DNA of 51,330 nt from an uncultured Bacteroidota bacterium (GCA_903877645.1 CAIRES010000045.1:1-51330); one strand, 5' to 3'; numbered from the stretch's first letter, positions 14,286 through 23,952 are shown. Numbers and translations are program-made. The notes: generated by a model not told the origin, from the sequence alone.

Positions 14286-14840
14286 TTATTTACCGGCTGA
14301 CTTACCTGCCTTACGACGAACGATCTCATCAGAGTAACGAACACCTTTACCCTTGTATGGTTCTGGCTTACGAAGGCTGCGTAATTTTGCAGCTACAGCG
14401 CCGAGCAATTGCTTGTCGTTAGATTCCAGGATGATCCTTGGGTTCTGACCTTTTTCAGCAGTTGCAGAAGCTTTGATCTCTTTTGGAAGATCAAATATGA
14501 TGTTATGCGAAAAACCCAAAGCGAGGTCTATCTGCTGGCCGGTAACGGCTGCACGATAACCCACACCTACGAGTTCCAACTCTCTTTTAAACCCTTCTGT
14601 AACACCAACCACCATGTTAGCGATGAGTGAGCGGTACAAACCATGCAGTGCACGGTGGCGTATCTGGTCTGTAGGGCGTGTAACATTGATCACATCACCT
14701 TCGATCTGGATAGTGATATCGCGATCGATGTTTTGCCTCAATTCACCCTTAGGGCCTTTTACTACTATTTCATTTGCCGGGGTAACTGTTGCAGTTACGC
14801 CTTTCGTTAATGTTATCGGCTTCTTACCTATACGAGACAT
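14286..14840 (-). CDS. rplF: 50S ribosomal protein L6
   Basis: This 184-residue protein starts MSRIGKKPITLTKGV and has the two repeated L6 domains. The C-terminal one contains PEPYKGKGVRYSDEIVRRKAGKSAGK, the family signature. It lies between rpsH and rplR, with a 112-base spacer on the rplR side in which I see no gene. Confidence 0.95.
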   Translation of the reverse strand: MSRIGKKPITLTKGVTATVTPANEIVVKGPKGELRQNIDRDITIQIEGDVINVTRPTDQIRHRALHGLYRSLIANMVVGVTEGFKRELELVGVGYRAAVTGQQIDLALGFSHNIIFDLPKEIKASATAEKGQNPRIILESNDKQLLGAVAAKLRSLRKPEPYKGKGVRYSDEIVRRKAGKSAGK

Positions 14841-14941
14841 AATTCTAAAAATTCTAAAAGTGAGTACTAAATATCAGCTGTGTTCAGTTACCGTATAGAG
14901 AACTTATATGGTCGGCTAATACTTTTATTAAAAAATTGTTA

Positions 14942-15340
14942 CTACCAAATGTTACACATTACTTCACCGCCAACATTCTGTGTGCGGGCTTCTTTATCAG
15001 TCATCAGACCTTTAGAAGTAGACACGATAGCGATACCGAGGCCGTTCTGCACTTTGCGAATTTCAGCTGGTTTAGCATACTGGCGAAGGCCCGGACGGCT
15101 GATGCGCTCCAAAGACTTGATAGCAGGCTCTTTAGATTGCGGATCGTATTTCAACGCTATCTTGATGAGGCCTTGTTTGTTATCATCTTCGAATTTGTAC
15201 TTCATAATATACCCTTTTTCGTAGAGTATCTCAGTGATACGCTTCTTTACATTTGAAGCGGGTATTTCCACAATACGATGGCGGGCCATCTGTGCATTAC
15301 GAACACGGGTCAGAAAGTCTGCTATTGGATCTGTTACCAT
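14942..15340 (-). CDS. rpsH: 30S ribosomal protein S8
   Basis: This 132-residue protein starts [21 protein letters not shown]. The C-terminal [20 protein letters not shown] block is the S8 signature for binding 16S rRNA helix 21. In many bacteria S8 is the translational repressor of the spc operon; no matching site is evident here. Confidence 0.95.
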   Translation of the reverse strand: MVTDPIADFLTRVRNAQMARHRIVEIPASNVKKRITEILYEKGYIMKYKFEDDNKQGLIKIALKYDPQSKEPAIKSLERISRPGLRQYAKPAEIRKVQNGLGIAIVSTSKGLMTDKEARTQNVGGEVMCNIW

Positions 15341-15456
15341 TTTTAAAGTTATGTTTTGTAAAAAATATTCGTTACGAGTATCCGGCGGTTATCCCACCCG
15401 ACTTTGAAACATCTTTCTCTTCGCCGCCTGCTATTAGCCAAAGCGGCCAAAAGACC

Positions 15457-15726
15457 TTACCAGCTAGCTTTACGTACTCCTGGTATCTTGCCATCAAGCG
15501 CCATATCGCGGAATACTAAACGGCATACACCGAAGTAACGCATATAACCTCTTGGACGGCCTGTAAGCTGGCAACGGTTCCTTAAGCGAACAGGAGAAGC
15601 ATTCTTAGGAAGCTTGTCCAATCCTGCGTAATCACCGGCTGCTTTCAGGGCTGCACGCTTTGGAGCATAATGGGCTACCATTTTCTCGCGTTTGCGCTGA
15701 CGGGCTTTTATTGATTCTCTTGCCAT
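15457..15726 (-). CDS. rpsN: 30S ribosomal protein S14
   Basis: This 89-residue protein is of the long, zinc-independent type. It starts [20 protein letters not shown] and ends [33 protein letters not shown]-like, with no CxxC pairs. It lies between rplE and rpsH. Confidence 0.95.
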   Translation of the reverse strand: MARESIKARQRKREKMVAHYAPKRAALKAAGDYAGLDKLPKNASPVRLRNRCQLTGRPRGYMRYFGVCRLVFRDMALDGKIPGVRKASW

Positions 15727-15750
15727 AGTTTAATCTTGTATTGCTATGAA

Positions 15751-16329
15751 TTATTTACCTGTTTTTTCCATGTTAGTGAATGGCATACCCATTTCTTTCA
15801 GCAGCTCGTACGCTTCTTCGTTGGTACGCGCAGTGGTTACGAAAGTGATATCCATACCGCTGATGCGGGTGAGCTTGTCGATGTTGATCTCAGGATAGAT
15901 GATCTGCTCAGTGATACCCATTGTGTAGTTACCACGGCCATCGAAAGATTTTTCGCTGATGCCTTTGAAGTCACGTACGCGGGGCAGAGATACAGAGATG
16001 AACCTGTCAAGGAATTCATACATCTTCACGTGGCGCAGTGTAACGCGACAGCCGATAGGCATGTTCTTACGCAGCTTGAAGTTAGAGATATCCTTTTTAG
16101 AGTTCGTAGGTACTGCTTTCTGACCTGTTACCAGTGTCATTTCGCCTACCGCGTCATCTATCATCTTCTTATCAGAAGTAGAGCCTTTTACACCCTGGTT
16201 AAGGCAAACCTTTACCAGACGTGGGCATTGCATTACTGATTTGTACCCGAATTTCTTCATGAGTGCGGGCGTCACTTCGTCCCTGTACTTATTAAGCAAG
16301 CGTGGGGTGTATGTTGTTGTCGTTGCCAT
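15751..16329 (-). CDS. rplE: 50S ribosomal protein L5
   Basis: This 192-residue 5S rRNA-binding protein has the family blocks [35 protein letters not shown] and [16 protein letters not shown]. Its ATG overlaps the rplX stop by one base (TAATG), which suggests translational coupling. Confidence 0.95.
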   Translation of the reverse strand: MATTTTYTPRLLNKYRDEVTPALMKKFGYKSVMQCPRLVKVCLNQGVKGSTSDKKMIDDAVGEMTLVTGQKAVPTNSKKDISNFKLRKNMPIGCRVTLRHVKMYEFLDRFISVSLPRVRDFKGISEKSFDGRGNYTMGITEQIIYPEINIDKLTRISGMDITFVTTARTNEEAYELLKEMGMPFTNMEKTGK

Positions 16330-16667
16330 TATTTGATCGCCTCCCCTGATTTTTTAGATGTACGTACAAAACCTGTTTCGGTACGGTCGCGTTTGATACG
16401 CGCCGGAGCCTTGGCTTTAGCATCCCACAACATGACGTTAGACATGTGTATAGGCGCTTCTTCCTTCACTATCCCACCCTGTGGGTTCTGAGCATTAGGC
16501 TTCAGGTGCTTCGTCACAAGGTTCACACCTTCTACGAGCACACGGCCCTTTGCCGTCAGCACAGACAGCACTTTACGTGGCTGTGTGCGGTCTTTATCAT
16601 CGCCGGCGATAACAACTACGTTGTCACCCTTCCTGATGTTGAACTTTGGTTTAAATCTCTTGTTCAT
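16329..16667 (-). CDS. rplX: 50S ribosomal protein L24
   Basis: This is a 112-residue protein from ATG 16667 ([24 protein letters not shown]). An upstream in-frame ATG at 16694 adds MEALPNEKK, which is unlike the family. The KOW motif ([13 protein letters not shown]) is clear. A 158-base spacer with a promoter-like site separates it from rplN. Confidence 0.93.
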   Translation of the reverse strand: MNKRFKPKFNIRKGDNVVVIAGDDKDRTQPRKVLSVLTAKGRVLVEGVNLVTKHLKPNAQNPQGGIVKEEAPIHMSNVMLWDAKAKAPARIKRDRTETGFVRTSKKSGEAIK

Positions 16668-16809
16668 TTTCTTTTCATTTGGTAAAGCCTCCATCGCTGT
16701 TACAAAGCCATAGCACTTTCATGCTGGTAGCGTTTTGTGGCAGGTAATGCCGGTTTTACTTTTTACTATCAATGAGCTGTATTTGCGCCGCTTTTTTTGA
16801 AACGGGCTG

Positions 16810-16817
16810 CAAAGGTA
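16810..16817 (-). promoter_or_regulatory. Internal promoter-like site (TACCTTTG) in the rplN-rplX spacer
   Basis: TACCTTTG matches TAnnTTTG and lies about 140 bases before rplX. The 11-base string around it (GTACCTTTGCA on the minus strand) is identical to that at the rpsJ promoter. A consensus -33 box is not found. It could give extra transcription of the spc half of the cluster. Confidence 0.5.
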
Positions 16818-16825
16818 CAACAATT

Positions 16826-17194
16826 TTACAATACTTCGGGTGCGAGGGAAACAATTTTCATGTATCCTTTGTCACGCAGTTCGCGGGCTACCGGGCCGAA
16901 TATACGGGTGCCGCGGGGGTCATCGGAGTTGTTGAGCAGGACAACGGCATTATCATCAAAACTGATGTAAGAGCCATCCTTACGGCGCAGCTTGTTTTTT
17001 GTACGAACGATAACTGCTTTTGAAACAGTACCTTTCTTTACACCACCGCCGGGAAGGGCATCTTTTACAGTTACCACGATCTTGTCACCGATACCTGCAT
17101 AATCTTGTCCCGAATTGCCCAACACACGTATGCAAAGTACTTCCTTGGCACCGCTGTTGTCGGCTACATTGAGCCGGGATTCTTGTTGTATCAT
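16826..17194 (-). CDS. rplN: 50S ribosomal protein L14
   Basis: This 122-residue protein starts [26 protein letters not shown], the L14 signature, and ends [16 protein letters not shown]. It lies on the subunit interface. It is 9 bases from rpsQ. Confidence 0.96.
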   Translation of the reverse strand: MIQQESRLNVADNSGAKEVLCIRVLGNSGQDYAGIGDKIVVTVKDALPGGGVKKGTVSKAVIVRTKNKLRRKDGSYISFDDNAVVLLNNSDDPRGTRIFGPVARELRDKGYMKIVSLAPEVL

Positions 17195-17203
17195 GTTAAA
17201 ATG

Positions 17204-17464
17204 TTACTTAGCTTTTTCAATAATTTCTACCAGGCGCCAGCGTTTAGTTTTGCTCAACGGGCGTGTTTCCATAATGCGCACTACATCGCCGATGCCGGCA
17301 TTGTTTTGTTCATCATGAGCATGGAAGCTTGATGATTTTTTAAGGAACTTGCCGTATATCGGGTGTTTCACTTTGCGTTCAACAGTTACGGTGATGGTTT
17401 TTGTCATCTTGTCGCTGCTTACGATCCCGATACGGGTTTTCCTGCTTTTTCTTTCTACAGTCAT
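17204..17464 (-). CDS. rpsQ: 30S ribosomal protein S17
   Basis: This 86-residue OB-fold protein has [25 protein letters not shown] and [23 protein letters not shown], which are standard S17 blocks. It lies between rpmC and rplN. Confidence 0.95.
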   Translation of the reverse strand: MTVERKSRKTRIGIVSSDKMTKTITVTVERKVKHPIYGKFLKKSSSFHAHDEQNNAGIGDVVRIMETRPLSKTKRWRLVEIIEKAK

Positions 17465-17478
17465 AACTATATAATTAA

Positions 17479-17691
17479 CTAGAAACCTAATTCTCTTTTA
17501 CGCTGTTCAGTCTTCAGGCGCGCAATAGCACGGCGCTGTGCCTTGATAGCAAGCGGGTTCTCGATCGGGTTTACTGCATGGCTGAATTTTGTTTTCTTCA
17601 GGCGCATTTCCTCGTCGCCGATCTTTTGAGTCAGCGCTTCGTTATCCAGCGAGCGATAATCATCAACCTTCGCTTTTGTTGCTTTTGCCAT
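17479..17691 (-). CDS. rpmC: 50S ribosomal protein L29
   Basis: This 70-residue helical-hairpin protein ends [14 protein letters not shown] and has [23 protein letters not shown], the L29 pattern. It lies between rplP and rpsQ. Confidence 0.93.
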   Translation of the reverse strand: MAKATKAKVDDYRSLDNEALTQKIGDEEMRLKKTKFSHAVNPIENPLAIKAQRRAIARLKTEQRKRELGF

Positions 17692-17766
17692 TTTTATTAT
17701 TTTTTATTTAGTTGGGCCGGAATCTTCGAGACATTCTCCGTCTCCGGCTTTATACTTTCTTATTAA

Positions 17767-18189
17767 TTATTCGCCTGCATAATCGTGACGAACTACGAAC
17801 TTGGTCCTGATCGGCAGTTTCTGAGCAGCAAGCAACAATGCTTCCTGTGCTACCTTCATCGGAACACCATCGAGTTCGAACATGATCAATCCCGGCTTCA
17901 CTACAGCAGCCCAGAATTCCAGGTTACCTTTACCTTTACCCATACGCACTTCAGCAGGCTTGCGGGTAATTGGCTTATCAGGGAATATGCGTATCCATAC
18001 ATTACCTTCACGTTTCATGTGGCGGGTCATTGCCTGGCGCGCTGCTTCAATCTGGCGGTTGGTGATCCATTTTGGTTCCATAGCTTTAAGGCCAAATGAA
18101 CCAAATGCTACCATAGCCCCGCGTTGTGCGTTACCTCTGATCCTGCCTTTATGGGCTTTACGATGTTTTGCTTTTTTCGGTTGTAACAT
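17767..18189 (-). CDS. rplP: 50S ribosomal protein L16
   Basis: This 140-residue protein starts [19 protein letters not shown] and has [19 protein letters not shown] and [19 protein letters not shown], the L16 signatures. It helps form the A-site tRNA pocket. It lies between rpsC and rpmC. Confidence 0.96.
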   Translation of the reverse strand: MLQPKKAKHRKAHKGRIRGNAQRGAMVAFGSFGLKAMEPKWITNRQIEAARQAMTRHMKREGNVWIRIFPDKPITRKPAEVRMGKGKGNLEFWAAVVKPGLIMFELDGVPMKVAQEALLLAAQKLPIRTKFVVRHDYAGE

Positions 18190-18227
18190 TGTTACAAGAT
18201 TTATTAAAGTATTCTAAAACAATATTA

Positions 18228-19094
18228 TTATTTACGTCCACCAGCTCCGGCTGCACCACCTGTGCGGCCACCGCCACGGCGATCACCACCACCTGCGCTG
18301 CGGTCTCCGCCACCACGGCGATCACCACCACCGGCACGATCACCAGGTCCACGGCGCTCACCACGCTCACGGCCACCATCACGGGTATCAGGAAGACCTG
18401 TACCAGGAGGACGATTGCCACGGTTATCCGAGTTTGCAGAGAAGTTAGGATTCAGGTCACGTTTACCGAGCACTTCACCTTTACAGATCCACACTTTCAG
18501 GCCTATTTTACCATAAACGGTCATTGCATATACAGAAGCATAGTCAATATCCATACGGAAAGTATGCAATGGGGTACGTCCTTGCTTGAACTCTTCAGAG
18601 CGGGCAATTTCAGAACCATTAAGACGGCCACCGGCTTTGATCTTGATACCTTCAGCACCCATGCGCATAGCTGTAGAGATAGCCATTTTGATCGCACGTT
18701 TGTAGCTTACACGGCCTTCGATCTGCCGGGCAATCGTTTCACCAACGATCATCGCATCCATTTCAGGACGGCGGATCTCCATAATGTTGATCTGCACGTC
18801 GTCCTTCTTCGTGAGGTTCTTCAGCTCTTCCTTGATACGATCCACTTCTGTACCGCCCTTACCTATGATGATACCGGGCTTTGAAGTATGGATAGTAACG
18901 ATCAGCTTACCGAGTGTACGCTCAATAACAATGCGGGAAATACCGCCTTTGCTGATACGCGCATTAAGGTAGGTGCGGATCTTATGGTCTTCAACCAGTT
19001 TCTGGCCGAAGTCCCTTTTTTCGCCATACCACATTGAATCCCATCCGCGGATGATGCCCAACCTGTTACCTATAGGATTACATTTTTGACCCAT
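18228..19094 (-). CDS. rpsC: 30S ribosomal protein S3 with long glycine/arginine-rich C-terminal extension
   Basis: Residues 1 to about 213 are ordinary S3: [13 protein letters not shown], the KH domain ([22 protein letters not shown]), and [31 protein letters not shown]. From about 215 to 288 the protein carries an unusual tail rich in G, R and D with repeated [11 protein letters not shown]-like units, ending GGRK. The usual bacterial length is about 210-240. RGG-like tails bind RNA in other proteins; here this is inference. The tail DNA is a degenerate CCACCACGGCGATCA-type repeat on the plus strand. Confidence 0.95.
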   Translation of the reverse strand: MGQKCNPIGNRLGIIRGWDSMWYGEKRDFGQKLVEDHKIRTYLNARISKGGISRIVIERTLGKLIVTIHTSKPGIIIGKGGTEVDRIKEELKNLTKKDDVQINIMEIRRPEMDAMIVGETIARQIEGRVSYKRAIKMAISTAMRMGAEGIKIKAGGRLNGSEIARSEEFKQGRTPLHTFRMDIDYASVYAMTVYGKIGLKVWICKGEVLGKRDLNPNFSANSDNRGNRPPGTGLPDTRDGGRERGERRGPGDRAGGGDRRGGGDRSAGGGDRRGGGRTGGAAGAGGRK

Positions 19095-19106
19095 TACGTT
19101 TTGATA

Positions 19107-19496
19107 TTAAGCTTGAATGTTTGCGTTTTCTGTGTTATTAGTTGCTGTTGCTGCGTTGCGGCTATCCACTATAAGCGTGATGTGATTGCTGCGCTTGCGC
19201 ACACGGTAGGCACGGCCTTGTGGTGCCGGGCGCATCCGCTTCAATACACGGCCACCATCAACAAATATGGTCTTAACATACAGGTTGGCTTCAGCCACAT
19301 CAACACCTTCATTTTTTACTCTCCAGTTGGCTATCGCGCTAACAAGCAGCTTCTCCATTGGTACTGAAGGATCTTTGGTGCTGAATTTTAAAGTATTCAG
19401 CGCATTTTCCACTTCCATACCACGGATAAGGTCCGCCAAAAGGCGCATCTTGCGGGGTGATGTCGGATAATTTCTTAAACGAGCTACGGCTTCCAT
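19107..19496 (-). CDS. rplV: 50S ribosomal protein L22
   Basis: This 129-residue protein starts [26 protein letters not shown]. The exit-tunnel hairpin ([26 protein letters not shown]) is clear. It has a short N/T-rich tail ([14 protein letters not shown]) beyond the usual end. It lies between rpsS and rpsC. Confidence 0.95.
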   Translation of the reverse strand: MEAVARLRNYPTSPRKMRLLADLIRGMEVENALNTLKFSTKDPSVPMEKLLVSAIANWRVKNEGVDVAEANLYVKTIFVDGGRVLKRMRPAPQGRAYRVRKRSNHITLIVDSRNAATATNNTENANIQA

Positions 19497-19504
19497 TTTA
19501 TTTT

Positions 19505-19602
19505 TATTAGCTGATGTGATAATTAGCTGATTAGCTGATCCACATCGTTTGTTAATTTTATTTTTACTCTTTTACCATTAGCTAATTATCAAATCAGCTA
19601 AC
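19505..19602. repeat. AGCTGAT-type repeats in the rpsS-rplV spacer
   Basis: ATTAGCTGATGTGATAATTAG then CTGATTAGCTGATC begins just before rplV on the plus-strand side (19505-19540). A related ATTAGCTAATTATCAAATCAGC lies at 19577-19598. Such units can pair with each other in RNA. Confidence 0.55.
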
Positions 19603-19609
19603 CGGGTAA

Positions 19610-19879
19610 TTACTGCTTCGTGCCACTGTGGCCTTTGAAGTTGCGGGTAGGTGAAAATTCACCGAGCTTGTGGCCTACCATATACTCGGTAACATATACC
19701 GGTATGAACTTGTTGCCATTGTGCACCGCAAACGTCTGACCTACGAAATCAGGAGTGATCGTGCTACGGCGGCTCCAGGTCTTGATAACACCCTTCTTCG
19801 CTTTGCCATCTGTTATTGCCACTACCTTCTTATCAAGGTTTGCATCAACGTAAGGTCCTTTTCTTATTGAACGAGCCAT
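19610..19879 (-). CDS. rpsS: 30S ribosomal protein S19
   Basis: This 89-residue protein starts [40 protein letters not shown] and [18 protein letters not shown] are family signatures. It lies between rplB and rplV. Confidence 0.96.
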   Translation of the reverse strand: MARSIRKGPYVDANLDKKVVAITDGKAKKGVIKTWSRRSTITPDFVGQTFAVHNGNKFIPVYVTEYMVGHKLGEFSPTRNFKGHSGTKQ

Positions 19880-19951
19880 TTTTTATTGACTATTTTTTGT
19901 TTAAATATTGAGGCTGTTGCCAACCCTGTTATACCTATTTAACTATACTTC

Positions 19952-20794
19952 TTAGTTATTGCTCAGCTTCTTGCCATCTTTCCTCTGGATGATCAGCTTG
20001 TTAGAAGCCTTGGTCCTGCTGCGTGTCTTTTCACCCTTAGCGTATTTACCCTTACGGCTACGTGGATGACCACCGGAAGAACGGCCTTCACCACCACCCA
20101 TCGGGTGATCGACAGGGTTCATCGCTACACCACGGTTACGTGGGCGGATACCTTTCCAACGGTTGCGGCCTGCTTTACCCATTGACTGGAGCGCGTGGTC
20201 ACTGTTAGAAACGATACCTACGGTAGCCATACATGTGCTCAGTACTTTACGGAGCTCACCACTTGGCATTTTCAGTACGCAATATTTTTCTTCTTTTGCA
20301 TTCAGCTGTGCGTAAGTACCGGCAGAACGAGCCAAAGCACCACCACGACCGGGCTGCAATTCTATGTTGTGAACAACAGTACCTAATGGCATGTTTTTCA
20401 GCGGAAGTGCATTTCCTACTTCAGGAGCTGCAGCTGCACCACTTACTATTACAGTACCTACCTGCAGGCCCTGTGGAGCAATGATGTAACGCTTTTCGCC
20501 ATCAGAATAGTGCAACAATGCGATGAATGCTGTACGGTTCGGATCATACTCGATGCTCTTTACAGTAGCTTTGATATCAGTCTTGTTGCGCTTGAAATCA
20601 ATGATACGGTACTGGATCTTGTTACCACCACCTATATAGCGCATAGCACGACGGCCCTGAACGTTACGGCCACCAGTGCCACTCTGGTGTTCCAGGAGGC
20701 TCTTTTCAGGCTCATTAGTTGTGATCTCCGCGTAAGCGTTACCTATTCTCCAACGTGTGCCGGCTGTGACCGGTTTGTATTTACGTAATGCCAT
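19952..20794 (-). CDS. rplB: 50S ribosomal protein L2
   Basis: This 280-residue protein of the peptidyl-transferase neighbourhood starts [39 protein letters not shown] and [25 protein letters not shown] carry the conserved rRNA-binding and active-site-proximal loop. It lies between rplW and rpsS. It is preceded by a 158-base spacer holding two tandem repeat copies. Confidence 0.96.
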   Translation of the reverse strand: MALRKYKPVTAGTRWRIGNAYAEITTNEPEKSLLEHQSGTGGRNVQGRRAMRYIGGGNKIQYRIIDFKRNKTDIKATVKSIEYDPNRTAFIALLHYSDGEKRYIIAPQGLQVGTVIVSGAAAAPEVGNALPLKNMPLGTVVHNIELQPGRGGALARSAGTYAQLNAKEEKYCVLKMPSGELRKVLSTCMATVGIVSNSDHALQSMGKAGRNRWKGIRPRNRGVAMNPVDHPMGGGEGRSSGGHPRSRKGKYAKGEKTRSRTKASNKLIIQRKDGKKLSNN

Positions 20795-20801
20795 TTTATT
20801 T

Positions 20802-20899
20802 TAATTAGCTGATGTGATGATTAGCTGATTAGCTGATTTACCGCATCAATTATTATTTTATTTTAATTAGCTGATGTGATGATTAGCTGATTAGCTAAT
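20802..20899. repeat. Two tandem copies of the AGCTGATGTGATGATTAGCTGATTAGCT repeat, rplW-rplB spacer
   Basis: Copies start TAATTAGCTGATGTGATGAT at 20802 and 20864 (period 62) and are nearly identical over about 33 bases, including a shared TTTTATTTTAATT lead. They make up most of the 158-base spacer. Confidence 0.65.
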
Positions 20900-20952
20900 G
20901 AACCCACCTGTTATCTTTTAAATTACGATCAGCCAGGCCGATCAGTTTATTA

Positions 20953-21246
20953 TTATGCAAACAGATCGATAGACTCTCCTGATGCAAGTGTTATGATCGC
21001 TTTCTTATAAGAAGGCTTGCGGCCTGATAACAAACCTGCTTTTGTAAAACGTGTTTTGCTCTTAGCAGGCACTACTACTGTATTTACATCTGCGACCTTC
21101 ACACCGTAAAATTCTTCTACGGCTTTCTTGATCTCGAGCTTATTGGCTTGCTTGCCAACTACGAATGTATAGCGGCCACTGCGCTCCATCTGGAGATTTA
21201 CCTTTTCGGTGATCACCGGCCTTACCAATACTTCTGATAGTTTCAT
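20953..21246 (-). CDS. rplW: 50S ribosomal protein L23
   Basis: This 97-residue protein starts MKLSEVLVRPVITEKVNLQME. YTFVVGKQANKLEIKKAVEEFYGVKVADVNT is the L23 core. It sits at the tunnel exit and is the docking site for trigger factor and SRP. It lies between rplD and rplB. Confidence 0.95.
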   Translation of the reverse strand: MKLSEVLVRPVITEKVNLQMERSGRYTFVVGKQANKLEIKKAVEEFYGVKVADVNTVVVPAKSKTRFTKAGLLSGRKPSYKKAIITLASGESIDLFA

Positions 21247-21320
21247 TGTTTCTTTATTTTACCTGGTGTGTGACCACCAATATTATCAATTTCATTTACT
21301 CACCAGCTTACCGCCGATCA

Positions 21321-21962
21321 TTATGCTGCTTCTTCTTCAGCAGGTATTTCGTTGAACATCTTTGCAGCTGATTCAGTGAAGATCACAACGCCTGTATTTG
21401 TGAGGTCGTAAGTGTTCATATCGCTGAGGACTACAGTTTTGTTATTGGTCAGGTTGCGGCCGCTGAGGTATACATTAGAGTCGTACTCAGGAACTACTAC
21501 CATTGTCTTACGTGTTTCGCCGCGCAGTGCATCAATGATAGCAGAGAATTCTTTTGTTTTCGGAGCCTGCATAGCAAGGTCTTCAACAACTACTATCTTG
21601 TTTTCACGGGCCTTATAAACAAGGGCTGATATTTTCGCGAGGTCTTTCACCTTACGGTTCAGCTTAAAGTTATAAGAGTGTGGCAACGGGCCGTTGATGG
21701 TACCACCACCCTTGTACAAAGGGTTACGGATGTTACCTTTACGTGAGCCACCAGTGCCTTTTTGCTTATGCAGCTTCTTAGAAGAGCCATGCACTTCGGC
21801 ACGGGTCTTAGTTTTGTGCGTACCCTGACGTTGAGCGGCGAGGTATTGTTTTACAGCTAAGTAAATACAATGATCGTTCGGCTCAATATTGAAAATATCG
21901 TCCGGCAGTTCTAATGAACGGCCTGTCTTCGCACCTTTGGTATTTAAAACGTCAACTTGCAT
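21321..21962 (-). CDS. rplD: 50S ribosomal protein L4
   Basis: This 213-residue protein has a basic tunnel loop (TRAEVHGSSKKLHKQKGTGG, then SRKGNIRNPLYKGGG) and a globular C-terminal part ending in an acidic tail (EIPAEEEAA). L4 is the autoregulator of the S10 operon in E. coli; no equivalent leader is recognised here. Confidence 0.95.
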   Translation of the reverse strand: MQVDVLNTKGAKTGRSLELPDDIFNIEPNDHCIYLAVKQYLAAQRQGTHKTKTRAEVHGSSKKLHKQKGTGGSRKGNIRNPLYKGGGTINGPLPHSYNFKLNRKVKDLAKISALVYKARENKIVVVEDLAMQAPKTKEFSAIIDALRGETRKTMVVVPEYDSNVYLSGRNLTNNKTVVLSDMNTYDLTNTGVVIFTESAAKMFNEIPAEEEAA

Positions 21963-21970
21963 GACTAAAA

Positions 21971-22588
21971 TTAATTCTGAATTAAAACAATAGAACCGTT
22001 ATGACCCGGAACCGAACCACTGATCAAAATGTAGTTCTGCTCAGGGAATACTTTAACAACGCGCAGTGCCTTGATCTTTACGCGATCAGTGCCCATGCGG
22101 CCGGCCATGCGCATTCCTTTGAACACACGGCTTGGGTATGATGAACCACCTACAGAGCCCGGTGCACGTGAACGGTCATGCTGGCCATGGGTTGCTTCAC
22201 CCACACCGCTAAATCCGTGACGCCTTACCACACCCTGGAAACCTTTACCCTTGGTAGTGCCAACGACACTCACCTTTTCTCCTTCAGTAAATATTTCACA
22301 AGTGATGCTTTCGCCAACCTGTTTTTCAATGGAACAATTACGTAATTCTTTTACTACACTCTTAGGGGTAGTGCCTGACTTTGCGAAGTGATTGATCAGA
22401 GCTTTAGGCGTATTCTTTTCTTTAGCCTCGCCAAAAGCGATCTGCAGGGAGTCGTAACCGTCGGTAGATACGGTCTTCTTTTGAGTAACCACACATGGGC
22501 CGGCTTCGATGATAGTACAAGCTGTTTGCTTGCCATTCGGCTCGAATATGCTGGTCATACCGATTTTTTTACCAATAATACCTTTCAT
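21971..22588 (-). CDS. rplC: 50S ribosomal protein L3
   Basis: This 205-residue protein starts MKGIIGKKIGMTSIF. GKGFQGVVRRHGFSGVGEATHGQ and HDRSRAPGSVGGSSYPSRVFKG form the extended loop that reaches the peptidyl-transferase centre. A 130-base spacer with a terminator-like hairpin separates it from rpsJ. Confidence 0.96.
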   Translation of the reverse strand: MKGIIGKKIGMTSIFEPNGKQTACTIIEAGPCVVTQKKTVSTDGYDSLQIAFGEAKEKNTPKALINHFAKSGTTPKSVVKELRNCSIEKQVGESITCEIFTEGEKVSVVGTTKGKGFQGVVRRHGFSGVGEATHGQHDRSRAPGSVGGSSYPSRVFKGMRMAGRMGTDRVKIKALRVVKVFPEQNYILISGSVPGHNGSIVLIQN

Positions 22589-22674
22589 TATTATTATGTT
22601 TTAGCCAGAGCCCGTTGCCTTTGAGCGGGCCGCGGGATAACTGTTTTTTCAATTTTATTAAAGAACTGCGATTA

Positions 22675-22711
22675 AAAAACCAAGGATTAAAAACCCAATT
22701 CCAAATCCTTG
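22675..22711 (-). terminator. Attenuator/terminator-like hairpin after rpsJ
   Basis: On the minus strand CAAGGATT (22711-22704) pairs exactly with AATCCTTG (22688-22681). A GTTTTTTAATC tract follows. It begins 8 bases after the rpsJ stop and could set the ratio of rpsJ to the rest of the operon. Confidence 0.55.
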
Positions 22712-22718
22712 CTTTTCA

Positions 22719-23024
22719 TCATGCTTTTATTTCTACTTCTACTCCACTTGGCAGATCGAGCTTAGAAAGCGCGTCAACCGTGCGGGAAGAAGAAGTGTAG
22801 ATATCCAGCAGGCGCTTGTGAGAGCAAAGCTGGAACTGTTCACGCGATTTTTTATTAACGTGCGGTGAACGCAATACGGTAAAGATCTTCTTCTCTGTAG
22901 GCAAAGGAATAGGGCCTGTAACCACTGCTCCTGTGTTGCGCACAGTCTTAACGATTTTATCCGCTGATTTATCAACCAGGTTATGGTCGTAAGATTTTAG
23001 CTTGATTCTGATACGCTGTGACAT
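22719..23024 (-). CDS. rpsJ: 30S ribosomal protein S10
   Basis: This 101-residue protein starts [25 protein letters not shown] and has [28 protein letters not shown], the S10 signature. It is the first gene of the ribosomal cluster and follows a TACCTTTG promoter element. The 358-base spacer 23025-23382 upstream holds this promoter and the divergent lipoprotein promoter, and no gene. Confidence 0.96.
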   Translation of the reverse strand: MSQRIRIKLKSYDHNLVDKSADKIVKTVRNTGAVVTGPIPLPTEKKIFTVLRSPHVNKKSREQFQLCSHKRLLDIYTSSSRTVDALSKLDLPSGVEVEIKA

Positions 23025-23062
23025 ACTTTTTAGCTTCTTAACCCTTAAAAAATTTGGGACTG

Positions 23063-23070
23063 CAAAGGTA
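23063..23070 (-). promoter_or_regulatory. -7 element (TACCTTTG) of the ribosomal protein operon
   Basis: TACCTTTG lies 39 bases before the rpsJ ATG on the minus strand. The -33 region is a T-rich run (ATATTTTTC) without a clean TTG. The upstream AT-rich tract may act as an UP-like element. Confidence 0.6.
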
Positions 23071-23358
23071 CGCAGTTTTCTGAAATAGAAAAATATTTTT
23101 TAAGAAATTTGAAAATCTTTTTTATTTCCCCGCAAAGTATTGCCGCTATTGGGCTGGCGATTTTTTGAGGGGGGTGCGAAGATATACTTTTCAGTGGGAT
23201 TTTCACTGTTTTTTTGTTTATTGAACCGGCTTTATTCCTTATTTATTCCATTTCCAGTTGCCTTTTGCGCAAAAAATAGTTTTTTCCCAACTTCCGTTTG
23301 AGGTGGTCACAGTTCGCCGGCCACCGGTTTCGCTTCCCCGCATAGTTTTGATTTTCCT

Positions 23359-23366
23359 TACTTTTG
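23359..23366 (+). promoter_or_regulatory. -7 element (TACTTTTG) of the lipoprotein gene
   Basis: TACTTTTG fits TAnnTTTG and lies 16 bases before the ATG at 23383. Confidence 0.5.
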
Positions 23367-23382
23367 CGACAAAAGTGTATTT

Positions 23383-23952
23383 ATGAAGAAATTATCTGTG
23401 CTGATATTCGTGGTTGCCGGTCTCGCTATGCTGTCTTGTCATAAGAAGTCGAGTAATATCTCATTTAGCGTGAGCGGAGCACAGGATATTACCCTCGCAC
23501 ACGATACTGTGAATGCCTACATACCCTTAACGGTCAATCTTTTATCCGGCCCCAAGGATAGTGTCACGATCACACTTACCGGTATGCCGGCAGGTGTTTC
23601 CCTGTCTCCTGCTGTGCTTAGTGGCACGGCACCTTATACGGATTCATTTGCTATTGCCACCAATCATGTAGTTGCAGGTACCTACCCTATTACACTTACG
23701 GCTACAAGCAAATCTCATATCACTAAAACCTATACTTTCAAACTCGTCATCACCCTTCCTGCCGACTGTGCATCGTCGCTTACGGGCCTGTATACCGGGA
23801 CTTCTTCTCAACATGCAGCGGCGTATGCTGAAAATATTGAAGAAATGGACCAATCTACGGTAAAGATTGGAAACACAAAGCCCGATGACATTGCTATTTG
23901 CCAATATCGGGACCACATTAACCATGAAATATTTTGCCTGGTCGCCAAGTAA
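23383..23952 (+). CDS. Putative lipoprotein, 3' end probably replaced by antisense sensor-gene DNA
   Basis: The 189-residue frame starts with a lipoprotein signal (MKKLSVLIFVVAGLAMLSC, cysteine 19). It continues as a beta-rich, Ig-like segment (DITLAHDTVNAYIPLTVNL..., VTITLTGMPAGVSLSP) to about residue 163 (TVKIGN). From about base 23870 the plus strand is simply the complement of the convergent PAS sensor gene (IVPMLANSN region), so the last 25 or so residues (TKPDDIAICQYRDHINHEIF...) are unlikely to be original. I infer a deletion junction near 23866-23874 that removed the true 3' end. The function is unknown. Confidence 0.6.
   Translation: MKKLSVLIFVVAGLAMLSCHKKSSNISFSVSGAQDITLAHDTVNAYIPLTVNLLSGPKDSVTITLTGMPAGVSLSPAVLSGTAPYTDSFAIATNHVVAGTYPITLTATSKSHITKTYTFKLVITLPADCASSLTGLYTGTSSQHAAAYAENIEEMDQSTVKIGNTKPDDIAICQYRDHINHEIFCLVAK

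Noticed and set aside
18168-18884. Plus-strand frame opposite rpsC (238 residues, T/A/R-rich)
   Set aside because: It is a shadow of the S3 gene, caused by the repetitive glycine/arginine tail and biased codon use.
23644-23866. The last 74 residues of the PAS sensor frame as a real domain
   Set aside because: They are the exact complement of the lipoprotein coding region and lack any family feature.
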